From: Myxococcales bacterium
GTDB taxonomy: Bacteria; Myxococcota_A; Polyangia; Nannocystales; Nannocystaceae
Length of the DNA stretch: 64,000 bases
Direction of reading: 5' to 3'
Assembly (NCBI GenBank): GCA_020633295.1
Contig: JACKDW010000026.1
Location: forward strand, 40,768-104,767
Position 1 is the stretch's first letter; each line of letters starts with the position of its first letter. Under the pieces are notes generated by a model, which saw nothing but the letters and a program-made list of their open reading frames with translations, searched no databases and was not told where the DNA came from. Positions 24,115-31,559 of this stretch are shown one piece after another. The translations under genes and the position numbers were made by a program.

Positions 24115-25719
24115 ATGAGCCCCACAAGCACGCCCCCGGTCGCCTCCGAGTCCTCCTCCGCCCAGCCCGCGCCGACGCGCGCGTTCGAGAAGCTCAGCCC
24201 CGTCACGGGCGAGTCGCAGGGGACCTTCACGATCACCGACGAGGCCGGCGTCGACGCGGCCGTACGGCGCGCGCGCGCGGCCTTCCCGGCCTGGCGCGAC
24301 CTCGGCCTGCAGGGCCGCATCGAGGTGCTCAACCGCCTGCAGCCGGTGCTGCTCGAGCACTGCGAGTCGTTCGCGCGCCGGATCAGCGAGGACACCGGCA
24401 AGCCGCTGCAGGAGTCCATCATCACCGAGCTGCTCGCGATCTGGCTGTACCACGACTACAACCGCAAGCACGCCGCGCGCGTGCTCGGCCGGCGCAAGGT
24501 CAAGACGCCGATCGTCTTCGCCGGCAAGCAGAGCTACATCGAGTACTTCCCGCGCGGGGTCGTCGGCGTCATCTCGCCGTGGAACTACCCGCTCCAGCTC
24601 GCGGTCGCGCCCATGCTCGCGGCGCTGATCGGCGGCAACACCGTGGTGCTCAAGCCCTCCGAGGTCACGCCGCTCACGGGCCTGCTCGCCGAGGAGCTGT
24701 TCAAGCGCGTCGGGCTGCCCGAGGGCGTCGTCGAGGTCGTCCACGGCGACGGCTCGACCGGCGCCGCGCTGACGCGCAGCGACATCGACATGGTGTTCTT
24801 CACCGGCTCCGTGGCCACCGGCCGCAAGGTCATGGCCGCCGCCGCCGAGCGCCCCATCCCCTGCGAGCTCGAGCTCGGGGGCAAGGACGCGTTCATCGTC
24901 TGCGCCGACGCCAACCTCGAGCGCGCGGCCCGGGCCGCCGTCTGGGGCGGGCTCGTCAACTGCGGGCAGACCTGCATCTCGGTCGAGCGCATCTTCGTCG
25001 TCGACAGCGTGCACGACCGCTTCGTCCAGCTCGTGCGCGAGGTCGTCGAGTCCCTGCGCCAGGGCGGGCCCGAGGAGTTCGCCGACGTGGGCCCGATGAT
25101 CTTCGCGCGTCAGCTCTCGACCGTCGAGCGCCACATCGCCGACGCGAAGGAGCGCGGCGCCGAGATCCTCACGGGCGGCGCGCGGCTCGAGCGTCCCGGG
25201 CACTTCTTCCCGCCGACGCTGCTCTCCGGCGTGACCCCGGACATGGCGATCTACCGCGAGGAGACCTTCGGCCCGGTGCTCCCGGTCATCCGCGTCACGG
25301 ACGAGAACGAGGCGATCCGCCTGGCCAACGAGCACCAGTACGGCCTCAACGGCAGCGTGTGGACCCGCGACATCCAAAAGGGCCTGCGCCTCGCGTCGCG
25401 CCTCGAGTGCGGGCAAGCCTCGGTCAACGACGTCATCAACACCACCGGACACCCGGGGCTGCCCTTCGGCGGCGTGAAGTCCAGCGGCATCGGGCGCTAC
25501 CACGGCGAGGACGGGCTGCGCGCGTTCATGCACACCAAGGGGATCATGGTCGACCGCGGCCTGCTCTCGAATGAGCCGACGTGGTTCCCCTACGGCGAGG
25601 CCAAGCTCTCGTCGGTGGTCTCGCTGGCCAAGGGCGTCATCGGCGGCAGCCTGCCCCGGACGATCGGCGCGTTCATCAAGCTCCTGCGCGGCTCGGGCTC
25701 GGACGCGAAGCGCTCGTAG
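24115..25719 (+). CDS. NAD(P)-dependent aldehyde dehydrogenase
   Basis: 534 residues from ATG (MSPTSTPPVASESS); a GTG 54 bases upstream is in frame. All family landmarks are present: SPWNYPLQL (substrate/cofactor region), KPSEVTPLT, FTGSVATGRKV (NAD binding), ELELGGKDAFIV with the general-base Glu, NCGQTCISVER with the catalytic Cys, and EETFGPVLPVI. It oxidises an aldehyde to a carboxylate in the cytoplasm. A C-terminal extension of about 50 residues (LAKGVIGGSLPRTIGAFIKLL) is hydrophobic and amphipathic, as in fatty-aldehyde dehydrogenases that sit on membranes. The substrate is not determined. Confidence 0.9.
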   Translation: MSPTSTPPVASESSSAQPAPTRAFEKLSPVTGESQGTFTITDEAGVDAAVRRARAAFPAWRDLGLQGRIEVLNRLQPVLLEHCESFARRISEDTGKPLQESIITELLAIWLYHDYNRKHAARVLGRRKVKTPIVFAGKQSYIEYFPRGVVGVISPWNYPLQLAVAPMLAALIGGNTVVLKPSEVTPLTGLLAEELFKRVGLPEGVVEVVHGDGSTGAALTRSDIDMVFFTGSVATGRKVMAAAAERPIPCELELGGKDAFIVCADANLERAARAAVWGGLVNCGQTCISVERIFVVDSVHDRFVQLVREVVESLRQGGPEEFADVGPMIFARQLSTVERHIADAKERGAEILTGGARLERPGHFFPPTLLSGVTPDMAIYREETFGPVLPVIRVTDENEAIRLANEHQYGLNGSVWTRDIQKGLRLASRLECGQASVNDVINTTGHPGLPFGGVKSSGIGRYHGEDGLRAFMHTKGIMVDRGLLSNEPTWFPYGEAKLSSVVSLAKGVIGGSLPRTIGAFIKLLRGSGSDAKRS

Positions 25720-25942
25720 GGACGGGCGCTTCAAGCGGGGCTCGCTACGCGAGCCGAGCGCACGTGACCCAGGGGACAGCCCTGCCCCAACGTCATGTTC
25801 GCGCCGCGACGCCGGCGAGTTCGGGCGCGACGCGGCCAAGCTCGCCGGCGCGCGGCCGCCTCGGGCGGTCGCGCGCGTTCGCGACCAGACGCCAACAACC
25901 CGTGGTATCAGGAGGGGACCGGGCTCGGCTCGGTGATTTGCC

Positions 25943-28714
25943 ATGCTCTTACCGACCTATTTAGCCGCCGCACTTGACGACACGCCGCTCAACCTCGACG
26001 CGGTGGCGCTGTCGCCGACCGTCGGCTGGTGGCTGTTCCTCCTCATCCTGTGCCTCTTCTTGATGATCTTCGTCCAGGGCGACCGCTGGCGGCGCTTCTG
26101 GCTGACGATGGAGGACCCGCGGACCATCGGCCTGTTCCGCATCGCGTTCGCGTTCTTCGTCATCTGCGACGTGAACGACTTCTGGGAGTACTTCCGGATG
26201 CTGTTCACGAGCGAGGGCATCTTCACGGCCGACGTCGTGCGCGAGATCCACGCCTCGGGGCAGTTCAAGGGCTACGGCGACGGTTTCGGCGACGACCCGC
26301 TGGGCTTCTTCGACTGGCAGGCGCTCTGGCTGTGGCTGCAGGGGCCCAAGTACTCGCTGCTGTACTTCTGGGACTCGCCGACCTTCTTCTGGGCGCACCT
26401 CGTGATCTTCGAGCTGATCACCGCGCTGTTCATGGTCGGGCTGTGGTCGCGGGTGACGGGCGCGCTCTCGTTCTTCGGGATGATGAGCATCTTCTACCGC
26501 AACCACCTGTTCTGGGAGGGCACCGAGGTCGTCTACATCACGATGTTCGTCTACCTGCTGTGCGCGCGCAGCGGGCACGCGTACAGCGTCGACAACTGGC
26601 TGCGCTGCCGGAAGCTGCGCAAGGCCGGCCTCCTGAGCACGCGCGACGGCCCCGGCGCCGGCGCCGGCGCGCCCCCGTCCGAAGCGCACCCACGTGGCCT
26701 TCAGGCCATCTATCGCGGCATCCCGACGTGGCCGCGGCGCATCATGCAGCTGCAGGTCGCGACGATCATGGTCACGACCGGCCTGCTCAAGAACGGCTCC
26801 GTCTGGGGCAACGGCGACGCGGTCTACTACGCCTGGAACCTCGACCACTTCTACCGCTTCTACCCGCAGCGGCTCTCGGCCATCTTCGGCACGAACCTGC
26901 TGCGCTTCGCCACCCACTTCGCGCACTTCGGCGAGATCTTCTTCTGCCTGATCATCGTCGGCGTCGCGCTGCGCCACGCGGAGCGCCAGCCGCCGCTGTC
27001 CGAGCGCCAGCGCTGGGTCATGCGCGCCTGCTTCCTCGGCATGGTCATCAGCGCGATGATGATGACCGTCACCGTCTGGCCCGTGCACATCACCATGGGC
27101 TTCCGCGTCGAGTGGTTCATCGCCATCTGGCTGAGCTTCTTCGCGGCGCTGTGGGGCGTGTGGCTGCTGCTGGGCTACCGCCCGCTCACGGTGTCGCTCC
27201 GCGTGCCCTTCTCGAAGGGCGCGACGCGCCGCGCCTTCACGCTCGACCGCGCCTGGATGCGCCGGTGGACGGTCGGCCGGCGCGTGTGGATGACCGTCTA
27301 CGTCATGATCATGGGCGGCATCTTCGTGCTCATGAACATCGGCCAGTTCCAGACGGTCATGCTGACGTCGGTGCTGGTGTTCCTCGACGGCGACGAGACC
27401 GCCAAGATCCTGCGCTGGTGCGGGCACAAGCTCGCGCGCGTCGTCCCGGGGCTCCCGCGCGACGTCGCCCGCGGCGAGCCGATCATCCCGGTCGAGGATC
27501 CCGCGCTGCCGCGCCTGCACCGCGACAACATCCGCTTCCCGACCTTCGCGATCGCGGCCATCGCCGCGGCGCTGTTCGGCGGCGTGGCGATCCGCGGCCT
27601 GTGGGAGCCCGTCTGGCCGTGGGACTGGATCTGGCGCTACGGCGCGGTCGCGATCCTGCTGATCGCCGGGCGCTTCCGGCCGCGGGCCGTCGGCGGGATC
27701 TCGGCGGCGTTCGTCGGCGGCGCGATCCTCTGCTTCGTCCTGCTCCCCTATCGCTGGTGGCTGACGATCTGGCGCTTGGGCATGGTCGCGCTGCTGATCG
27801 CGAGCTACCTCCGGCTGCGGCGCGTGTCCTCGCGCCGGCTCCCGGCCGTGGACGCGAAGACCGGGCACGTCAACGCGCCCTGGGCCTACGGCCCGCTGGG
27901 GCGCGTGATCGTCAGCTGCGTGGTCATCTGGCACATCGCCGCGGTCACCAGCTGGCTGCTGCCCGACAAGGCCTCGCTCAAGAAGTTCCGCGACCCCGCG
28001 CACAAGTGGTTCAGCACGTGGCTGCGCGTGACCTACACGACGCAGGGCTGGGGCATGTTCGCCCCCAACCCGCCGCGCGCCAACGTGTTCCTCAAGGTCG
28101 TCGTCACCGACTCCGCCGAGCGGGAGTGGGACATGAACACGGACATGTACTCCGAGGACAAGGTGTACATCCCGTTCATCTTCAACGACCGCATGCGCAA
28201 GATGAACCGCCGGCTCGTCGGCAAGGGCGCGATGTACCGCAAGTGGTACGCGCGCTGGATCTGCCGCGAGTGGCAGCGCACGCACGGCGGCGAGATCCCG
28301 AAGCAGGTCGAGCTGATCAAGTACACCTACGTGATCCCGACGCCCGAGCAGGTCCGCAAGATGGGCTGGTACCGGCCCATGGAGCTGATGAAGATCCGCG
28401 AGCGCGAGAGCACGGTGCACACCGAGACCTGCCAGAACACGATCATGGGTCAGCTCTCCAACGAGGAGCGCGCGCGCTACGAGCTGCCGCCGCTGCCCGA
28501 GGGCGTCGAGTACAAGGCCTGGGTCAAGCACAAGCAGCGCAAGTGGGAGCGTCACCTCGAGTCCGAGCAGCGCAAGCGCGAGCTCGAGGACAAGAAGCAC
28601 GGGCTGCGCTCACGCATGGCGCGGGAGGAGCAGCAGAACAAGCAGCAGACGCGGGCCAAGCGGCGCACCCAGGTCGGCGCGGCCGCGCGCGGCCCGGCGC
28701 GAAAGCAAGACTAG
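25943..28714 (+). CDS. Large HTTM-domain membrane protein (vitamin K-dependent carboxylase-like)
   Basis: 923 residues. DPRTIGLFRIAFAFFVICDV followed by several membrane segments is the HTTM signature, the membrane domain shared with vitamin K-dependent gamma-carboxylases. I count about ten hydrophobic segments between residues 25 and 680, including FWAHLVIFELITALFMVGLW and IAAIAAALFGGVAI. A soluble region (about 690-860) contains WGMFAPNPPRANVFLKVVV, which recurs in bacterial HTTM proteins. The end is a charged Lys/Arg/Glu-rich coiled coil (about 850-923). It resides in the inner membrane. Whether bacterial members carboxylate anything is unknown. Confidence 0.75.
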   Translation: MLLPTYLAAALDDTPLNLDAVALSPTVGWWLFLLILCLFLMIFVQGDRWRRFWLTMEDPRTIGLFRIAFAFFVICDVNDFWEYFRMLFTSEGIFTADVVREIHASGQFKGYGDGFGDDPLGFFDWQALWLWLQGPKYSLLYFWDSPTFFWAHLVIFELITALFMVGLWSRVTGALSFFGMMSIFYRNHLFWEGTEVVYITMFVYLLCARSGHAYSVDNWLRCRKLRKAGLLSTRDGPGAGAGAPPSEAHPRGLQAIYRGIPTWPRRIMQLQVATIMVTTGLLKNGSVWGNGDAVYYAWNLDHFYRFYPQRLSAIFGTNLLRFATHFAHFGEIFFCLIIVGVALRHAERQPPLSERQRWVMRACFLGMVISAMMMTVTVWPVHITMGFRVEWFIAIWLSFFAALWGVWLLLGYRPLTVSLRVPFSKGATRRAFTLDRAWMRRWTVGRRVWMTVYVMIMGGIFVLMNIGQFQTVMLTSVLVFLDGDETAKILRWCGHKLARVVPGLPRDVARGEPIIPVEDPALPRLHRDNIRFPTFAIAAIAAALFGGVAIRGLWEPVWPWDWIWRYGAVAILLIAGRFRPRAVGGISAAFVGGAILCFVLLPYRWWLTIWRLGMVALLIASYLRLRRVSSRRLPAVDAKTGHVNAPWAYGPLGRVIVSCVVIWHIAAVTSWLLPDKASLKKFRDPAHKWFSTWLRVTYTTQGWGMFAPNPPRANVFLKVVVTDSAEREWDMNTDMYSEDKVYIPFIFNDRMRKMNRRLVGKGAMYRKWYARWICREWQRTHGGEIPKQVELIKYTYVIPTPEQVRKMGWYRPMELMKIRERESTVHTETCQNTIMGQLSNEERARYELPPLPEGVEYKAWVKHKQRKWERHLESEQRKRELEDKKHGLRSRMAREEQQNKQQTRAKRRTQVGAAARGPARKQD

Positions 28715-28889
28715 CCCGAGCGCCGCTCGTCCGAGAACGCGCGCGTCCAACATGTCCCTTTGAACGCTCGCCTCGTCGGCGCGGCCCGGCGCGAAACCGA
28801 CTCGTGACGCGTCATCACGGGCGGTCGTCCGCGCGCGCGAGCGCGGCGTGTTTTGACAGCCAGCGGCGGGCGTAGTACGCGCGACCCTG

Positions 28890-29462
28890 ATGGCGAAGTC
28901 CGATGTCCCCTCCATCAACGACCACGCCCCCGACGCCCCCGCGCAGACGATCGACGGAGCCGCGGTCCAGCTCGCGACGCTCCTCGACGGGCCGACGCTG
29001 CTGCTGTTCTACCGCGGCTGGTGGTGACCCTTCTGTCGCCGTCAGTTGACGGCCTATCAGGCGCGACACGCCAGCTTCCAGGAGCGCGGCGTCCGGGTGA
29101 TCACGGTCTCCGTGGACTCCCCCGAGGCGACCGCGCGCCTGCGCGCGGAGCTCGGCCTCGAGTTCACGATGCTCTGCGACCCCGAGCGCGCGCTGCTCCG
29201 CGCGTGGTCGCTGCTCAACCCGCGCGAGCGCGGGGGCATCGCGTTCCCGGCGACCTTCGTGCTCGGGCGGGGCGGCGCGATCGTGTTCCGCTCGCTCGAC
29301 CGCCTGACCACGCGGGTCGACCCGGGGCCCGTGCTCGAGTTCCTGGCGCGGTGGGTCGACGACCCCGGGCTCCGCGACGAGAACGACGCGCGCGCGCTGC
29401 AGCGCCCGGGGGCCAAGGACGCGAGCCTCGCGCTCGTGCGCAAGTGGTTCGGGCGCCGCTAG
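28890..29462 (+). CDS. Peroxiredoxin-like (AhpC/TSA) selenoprotein with in-frame UGA
   Basis: 190 residues if UGA at codon 46 is read as selenocysteine. The frame opens at ATG 28890 (MAKSDVPSINDHAPDAP) and reads LLLFYRGWW-Sec-PFCRRQL, then a normal thioredoxin-fold continuation (GVRVITVSVDSPE, GIAFPATFVLGRGG) to its stop. Homologous thiol peroxidases and Prx-like proteins have Cys at this place, in a C-P-x-C or C-x-x-C site; here it is Sec46-P-F-Cys49. A stable hairpin lies right after the UGA. Both sides of the UGA are equally well conserved, which argues against a dead gene. The likely role is thiol-dependent peroxide or disulfide reduction. Without recoding only the part from TTG 29046 would be made, which lacks the active site. 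Confidence 0.85.
29033..29060 (+). promoter_or_regulatory. Candidate bacterial SECIS hairpin
   Basis: GCCGTC (29038-29043), loop AGTT, GACGGC (29048-29053) form a perfect six-pair stem. CTG/CAG outside an internal loop can extend it. The GU of the apical loop lies 18-19 bases past the UGA at 29025-29027. Bacterial SECIS elements that bind SelB sit immediately after the UGA with a G/U-containing loop at about this distance. Confidence 0.7.
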
Positions 29463-29500
29463 AAGATGCCTCCTCGGGCAGGTCCCGCGCGCGCGCCGGA

Positions 29501-29586
29501 GCGCACGCTCACGCGACCGCGACGCCCTCGATCACCGCGCGCCGCCGGGCGCACGCTCACGCGACCGCGACGCCCTCGATCACCGC
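29501..29586. repeat. 48-bp tandem repeat copying the 3' end of the methyltransferase gene
   Basis: Bases 29501-29538 recur exactly at 29549-29586. The right copy holds the last codons and stop of the leftward methyltransferase (VIEGVAVA then TGA). The left copy would encode the same residues and stop again, downstream of the gene. A duplication of a gene tail is also suspected at 21699-21804. Confidence 0.9.
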
Positions 29587-30660
29587 CTGATCGCCCGGGA
29601 TCGGGCGCACGCGCCCGATCCGAAACCCCGCCTTCTGGAACAGCCGCTCGAAGTCGGCCCGGCGGCGCTCGCGACCGTCGGCGAAGATCGCGAGGCCGGC
29701 GATGTCCATGTACGAGATGAGCGTGCTCGGGCGCTCGTAGAGGAAGTCGACGACGATCAGGCGCTGCCCCGGTCGCATCGCCGCGCGGCAATTCTCGAGG
29801 ATCTTCAGCGCGCCCTCGTCGGGCCAGTTGTGCAGCACGGTCTTGATCAGGTAGGCGTCGCAGCCGCTCGGCACGCGCTCGAAGAACGAGCCTGGGACGC
29901 ACTCGACACGATCGCTCACGCCGTTCGCCGCGAGCCGGGGCGGCGCCTCCGCGAGCATCTCGGGCGCGTCGTAGAGCACGCCCTCGAGGTGGGGGTGCCA
30001 CGCGAGCACGGCGGCGAGCACCATGCCTGAGCCGCCCCCGACGTCGCACAGGCGACGGACCTCGTTGAACGGGTAGGCCGCGGCGATGCTCGGCGCCGCC
30101 TGCTCGGTGATGTCGCTCATGCCCTCGACGAAGGCGGCCCGCGCGACGTCGTCCTCGCCCATCCACGCCCAGATGTCGCGCCCGTGCGCGCGCCCGAACG
30201 CGCTGCCGCCCCGCGCGACCGTCTGCGGGAGCTCGGCCCAGGCGCGCAGGAGCGGCGGGAGCCCGAAGAACTCCGCGAAGCCGCGGATGGTGCCGAAGCG
30301 GCCGGTGATGAGCGCCCGCGACACGCCGTTGTGCGCGAAGCGATCGTCGCCCGCGCGCTGAAACACGTTGGACGAGACGAGCGCGCGCATGACCCGGCCG
30401 AGCGCGTCGGCGTCGCTGCCGGTGCGCGCGGCGAGCTCGTCCGCGGTGAGCGGGCCGTGCTCCTCGATGAGGTCGGGGATCCGCAGGCGCGCGACGACGT
30501 GGAGCAAGACGGTCGTCGGCGCGCCCATCATCTTGTCGTAGACGGCGAGGTAGCCGGGCACGACCGCGTCGGCGGCGCGCAGGAGCAGCCGGCGCAGCGC
30601 GACGGCGAGACGAACGACGGCGAGTGGGGGCGCGCTGCGGCGCGCGGGCCGAATGCTCAT
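29557..30660 (-). CDS. SAM-dependent O-methyltransferase (COMT-like)
   Basis: 367 residues from MSIRPARRSAPP (a further 14 codons are open upstream). An N-terminal winged-helix dimerisation region (RIPDLIEEHGPLTADELAARTG) precedes the Rossmann methyltransferase core, with SAM motif I LCDVGGGSGMVLAAVL, the acidic end of strand 2, and the catalytic-base region IKTVLHNWPDEGALKIL. This is the layout of plant caffeate O-methyltransferases and bacterial polyketide/phenol O-methyltransferases. It methylates a hydroxyl of a small aromatic or polyketide; the substrate is unknown. No biosynthetic cluster is adjacent. Confidence 0.85.
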   Translation of the reverse strand: MSIRPARRSAPPLAVVRLAVALRRLLLRAADAVVPGYLAVYDKMMGAPTTVLLHVVARLRIPDLIEEHGPLTADELAARTGSDADALGRVMRALVSSNVFQRAGDDRFAHNGVSRALITGRFGTIRGFAEFFGLPPLLRAWAELPQTVARGGSAFGRAHGRDIWAWMGEDDVARAAFVEGMSDITEQAAPSIAAAYPFNEVRRLCDVGGGSGMVLAAVLAWHPHLEGVLYDAPEMLAEAPPRLAANGVSDRVECVPGSFFERVPSGCDAYLIKTVLHNWPDEGALKILENCRAAMRPGQRLIVVDFLYERPSTLISYMDIAGLAIFADGRERRRADFERLFQKAGFRIGRVRPIPGDQAVIEGVAVA

Positions 30661-30740
30661 GCGGCGATCGTGGGAGCGCCTGTCCCCGCCGTCAACGAGC
30701 AACGCGAGCTCACCGCGCGCGCCGGTGGTAGGATGCGGCG

Positions 30741-31556
30741 ATGCGCTCGCTCGTGACTCCTACTCACCGCCCGCCGCCGGGCGCGCGGCTGCTCGCGCTG
30801 CTGCTCGTTGTACTGCTCCCGGGCTGCTCCGGCGACGACGGCGGGAGCGAGAGCGCGACCGCGGCGAGCGACGCCACGAGCGACGCGAGCGTGAGCGAGG
30901 GCGCGACCACGAGCGCGAGCTCGACGGCCCCCACGAGCGCGGGCGGCGAGACGACCGGCGACACGACCGCCGGCACCGGCGGCTCCGACAGCGGCGCGAG
31001 CGACAGCGGCAGCGGCGGGTCGACGAGCGACACCGGCGAGCCGGCGGCGACGTGCCAGCAGGACGGCGACTGCCAGCTCGTCGACGACTGCTGCACCTGC
31101 GACGTCATCGGCCAGGGCGACGACCCGCCGAAGTGCGACGTGCCCGAGTGCTTCGCCACGACCTGCTCGGCCGAGGGCCTCGTGCCCGCCAGCGCCGCCT
31201 GTCGCTTGGGTCAGTGTCACCTCGGGCCGCTGCCCTGCGCCGGCCCGGTCGACTGCGCCCAGGCGCCGCCCGACTGCGCCGCGGGCACGCTGCCCTCGAT
31301 CGTCAACGGCTGCTGGGGCGCCTGCGTCCCGGCGCGCCTGTGCGACGAGGTGCCGAGCTGCGACGGGGACCCCTGCGGCCCGGGCTGGTTCTGCGTCGAG
31401 ACGCAGTCCGGCGCGCCCGCGCGCTGTCACCCGACGCCCGAGACCTGCGGCGGCGAGCTCAGCTGCGGCTGCCTGTTCTCCTTCCTCCCGGAGTTCTGCC
31501 CGGCGAGCTGCGCCGAGCAGGGCGGCAGCACGATCCTCTGCGAGGACGGCGGCTGA
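30741..31556 (+). CDS. Cys-rich lipoprotein with Ser/Thr-rich linker
   Basis: 271 residues. The lipobox LLPGC gives Cys29. A low-complexity Ser/Thr/Ala/Asp/Gly linker (about 33-100) leads to a Cys-rich C-terminal domain with more than 20 cysteines (CQQDGDCQLVDDCCTCDV..., CDGDPCGPGWFCVET). The arrangement recalls disulfide-rich extracellular domains and is one of several like it in this window. It is divergent from the methyltransferase with 80 bases between them. No enzymatic motif. Confidence 0.75.
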   Translation: MRSLVTPTHRPPPGARLLALLLVVLLPGCSGDDGGSESATAASDATSDASVSEGATTSASSTAPTSAGGETTGDTTAGTGGSDSGASDSGSGGSTSDTGEPAATCQQDGDCQLVDDCCTCDVIGQGDDPPKCDVPECFATTCSAEGLVPASAACRLGQCHLGPLPCAGPVDCAQAPPDCAAGTLPSIVNGCWGACVPARLCDEVPSCDGDPCGPGWFCVETQSGAPARCHPTPETCGGELSCGCLFSFLPEFCPASCAEQGGSTILCEDGG

Positions 31557-31559
31557 GCG

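Noticed and set aside
24097..25944. A 615-codon open frame antisense to the aldehyde dehydrogenase gene
   Set aside because: The plus strand holds all aldehyde dehydrogenase motifs. The antisense product is a low-complexity shadow.
28890..29027. Reading the UGA as a simple nonsense mutation and the gene as dead
   Set aside because: Both flanks keep family sequence, the UGA sits precisely at the active-site Cys, and a hairpin with correct spacing follows. Selenocysteine is the better explanation, though not proven.
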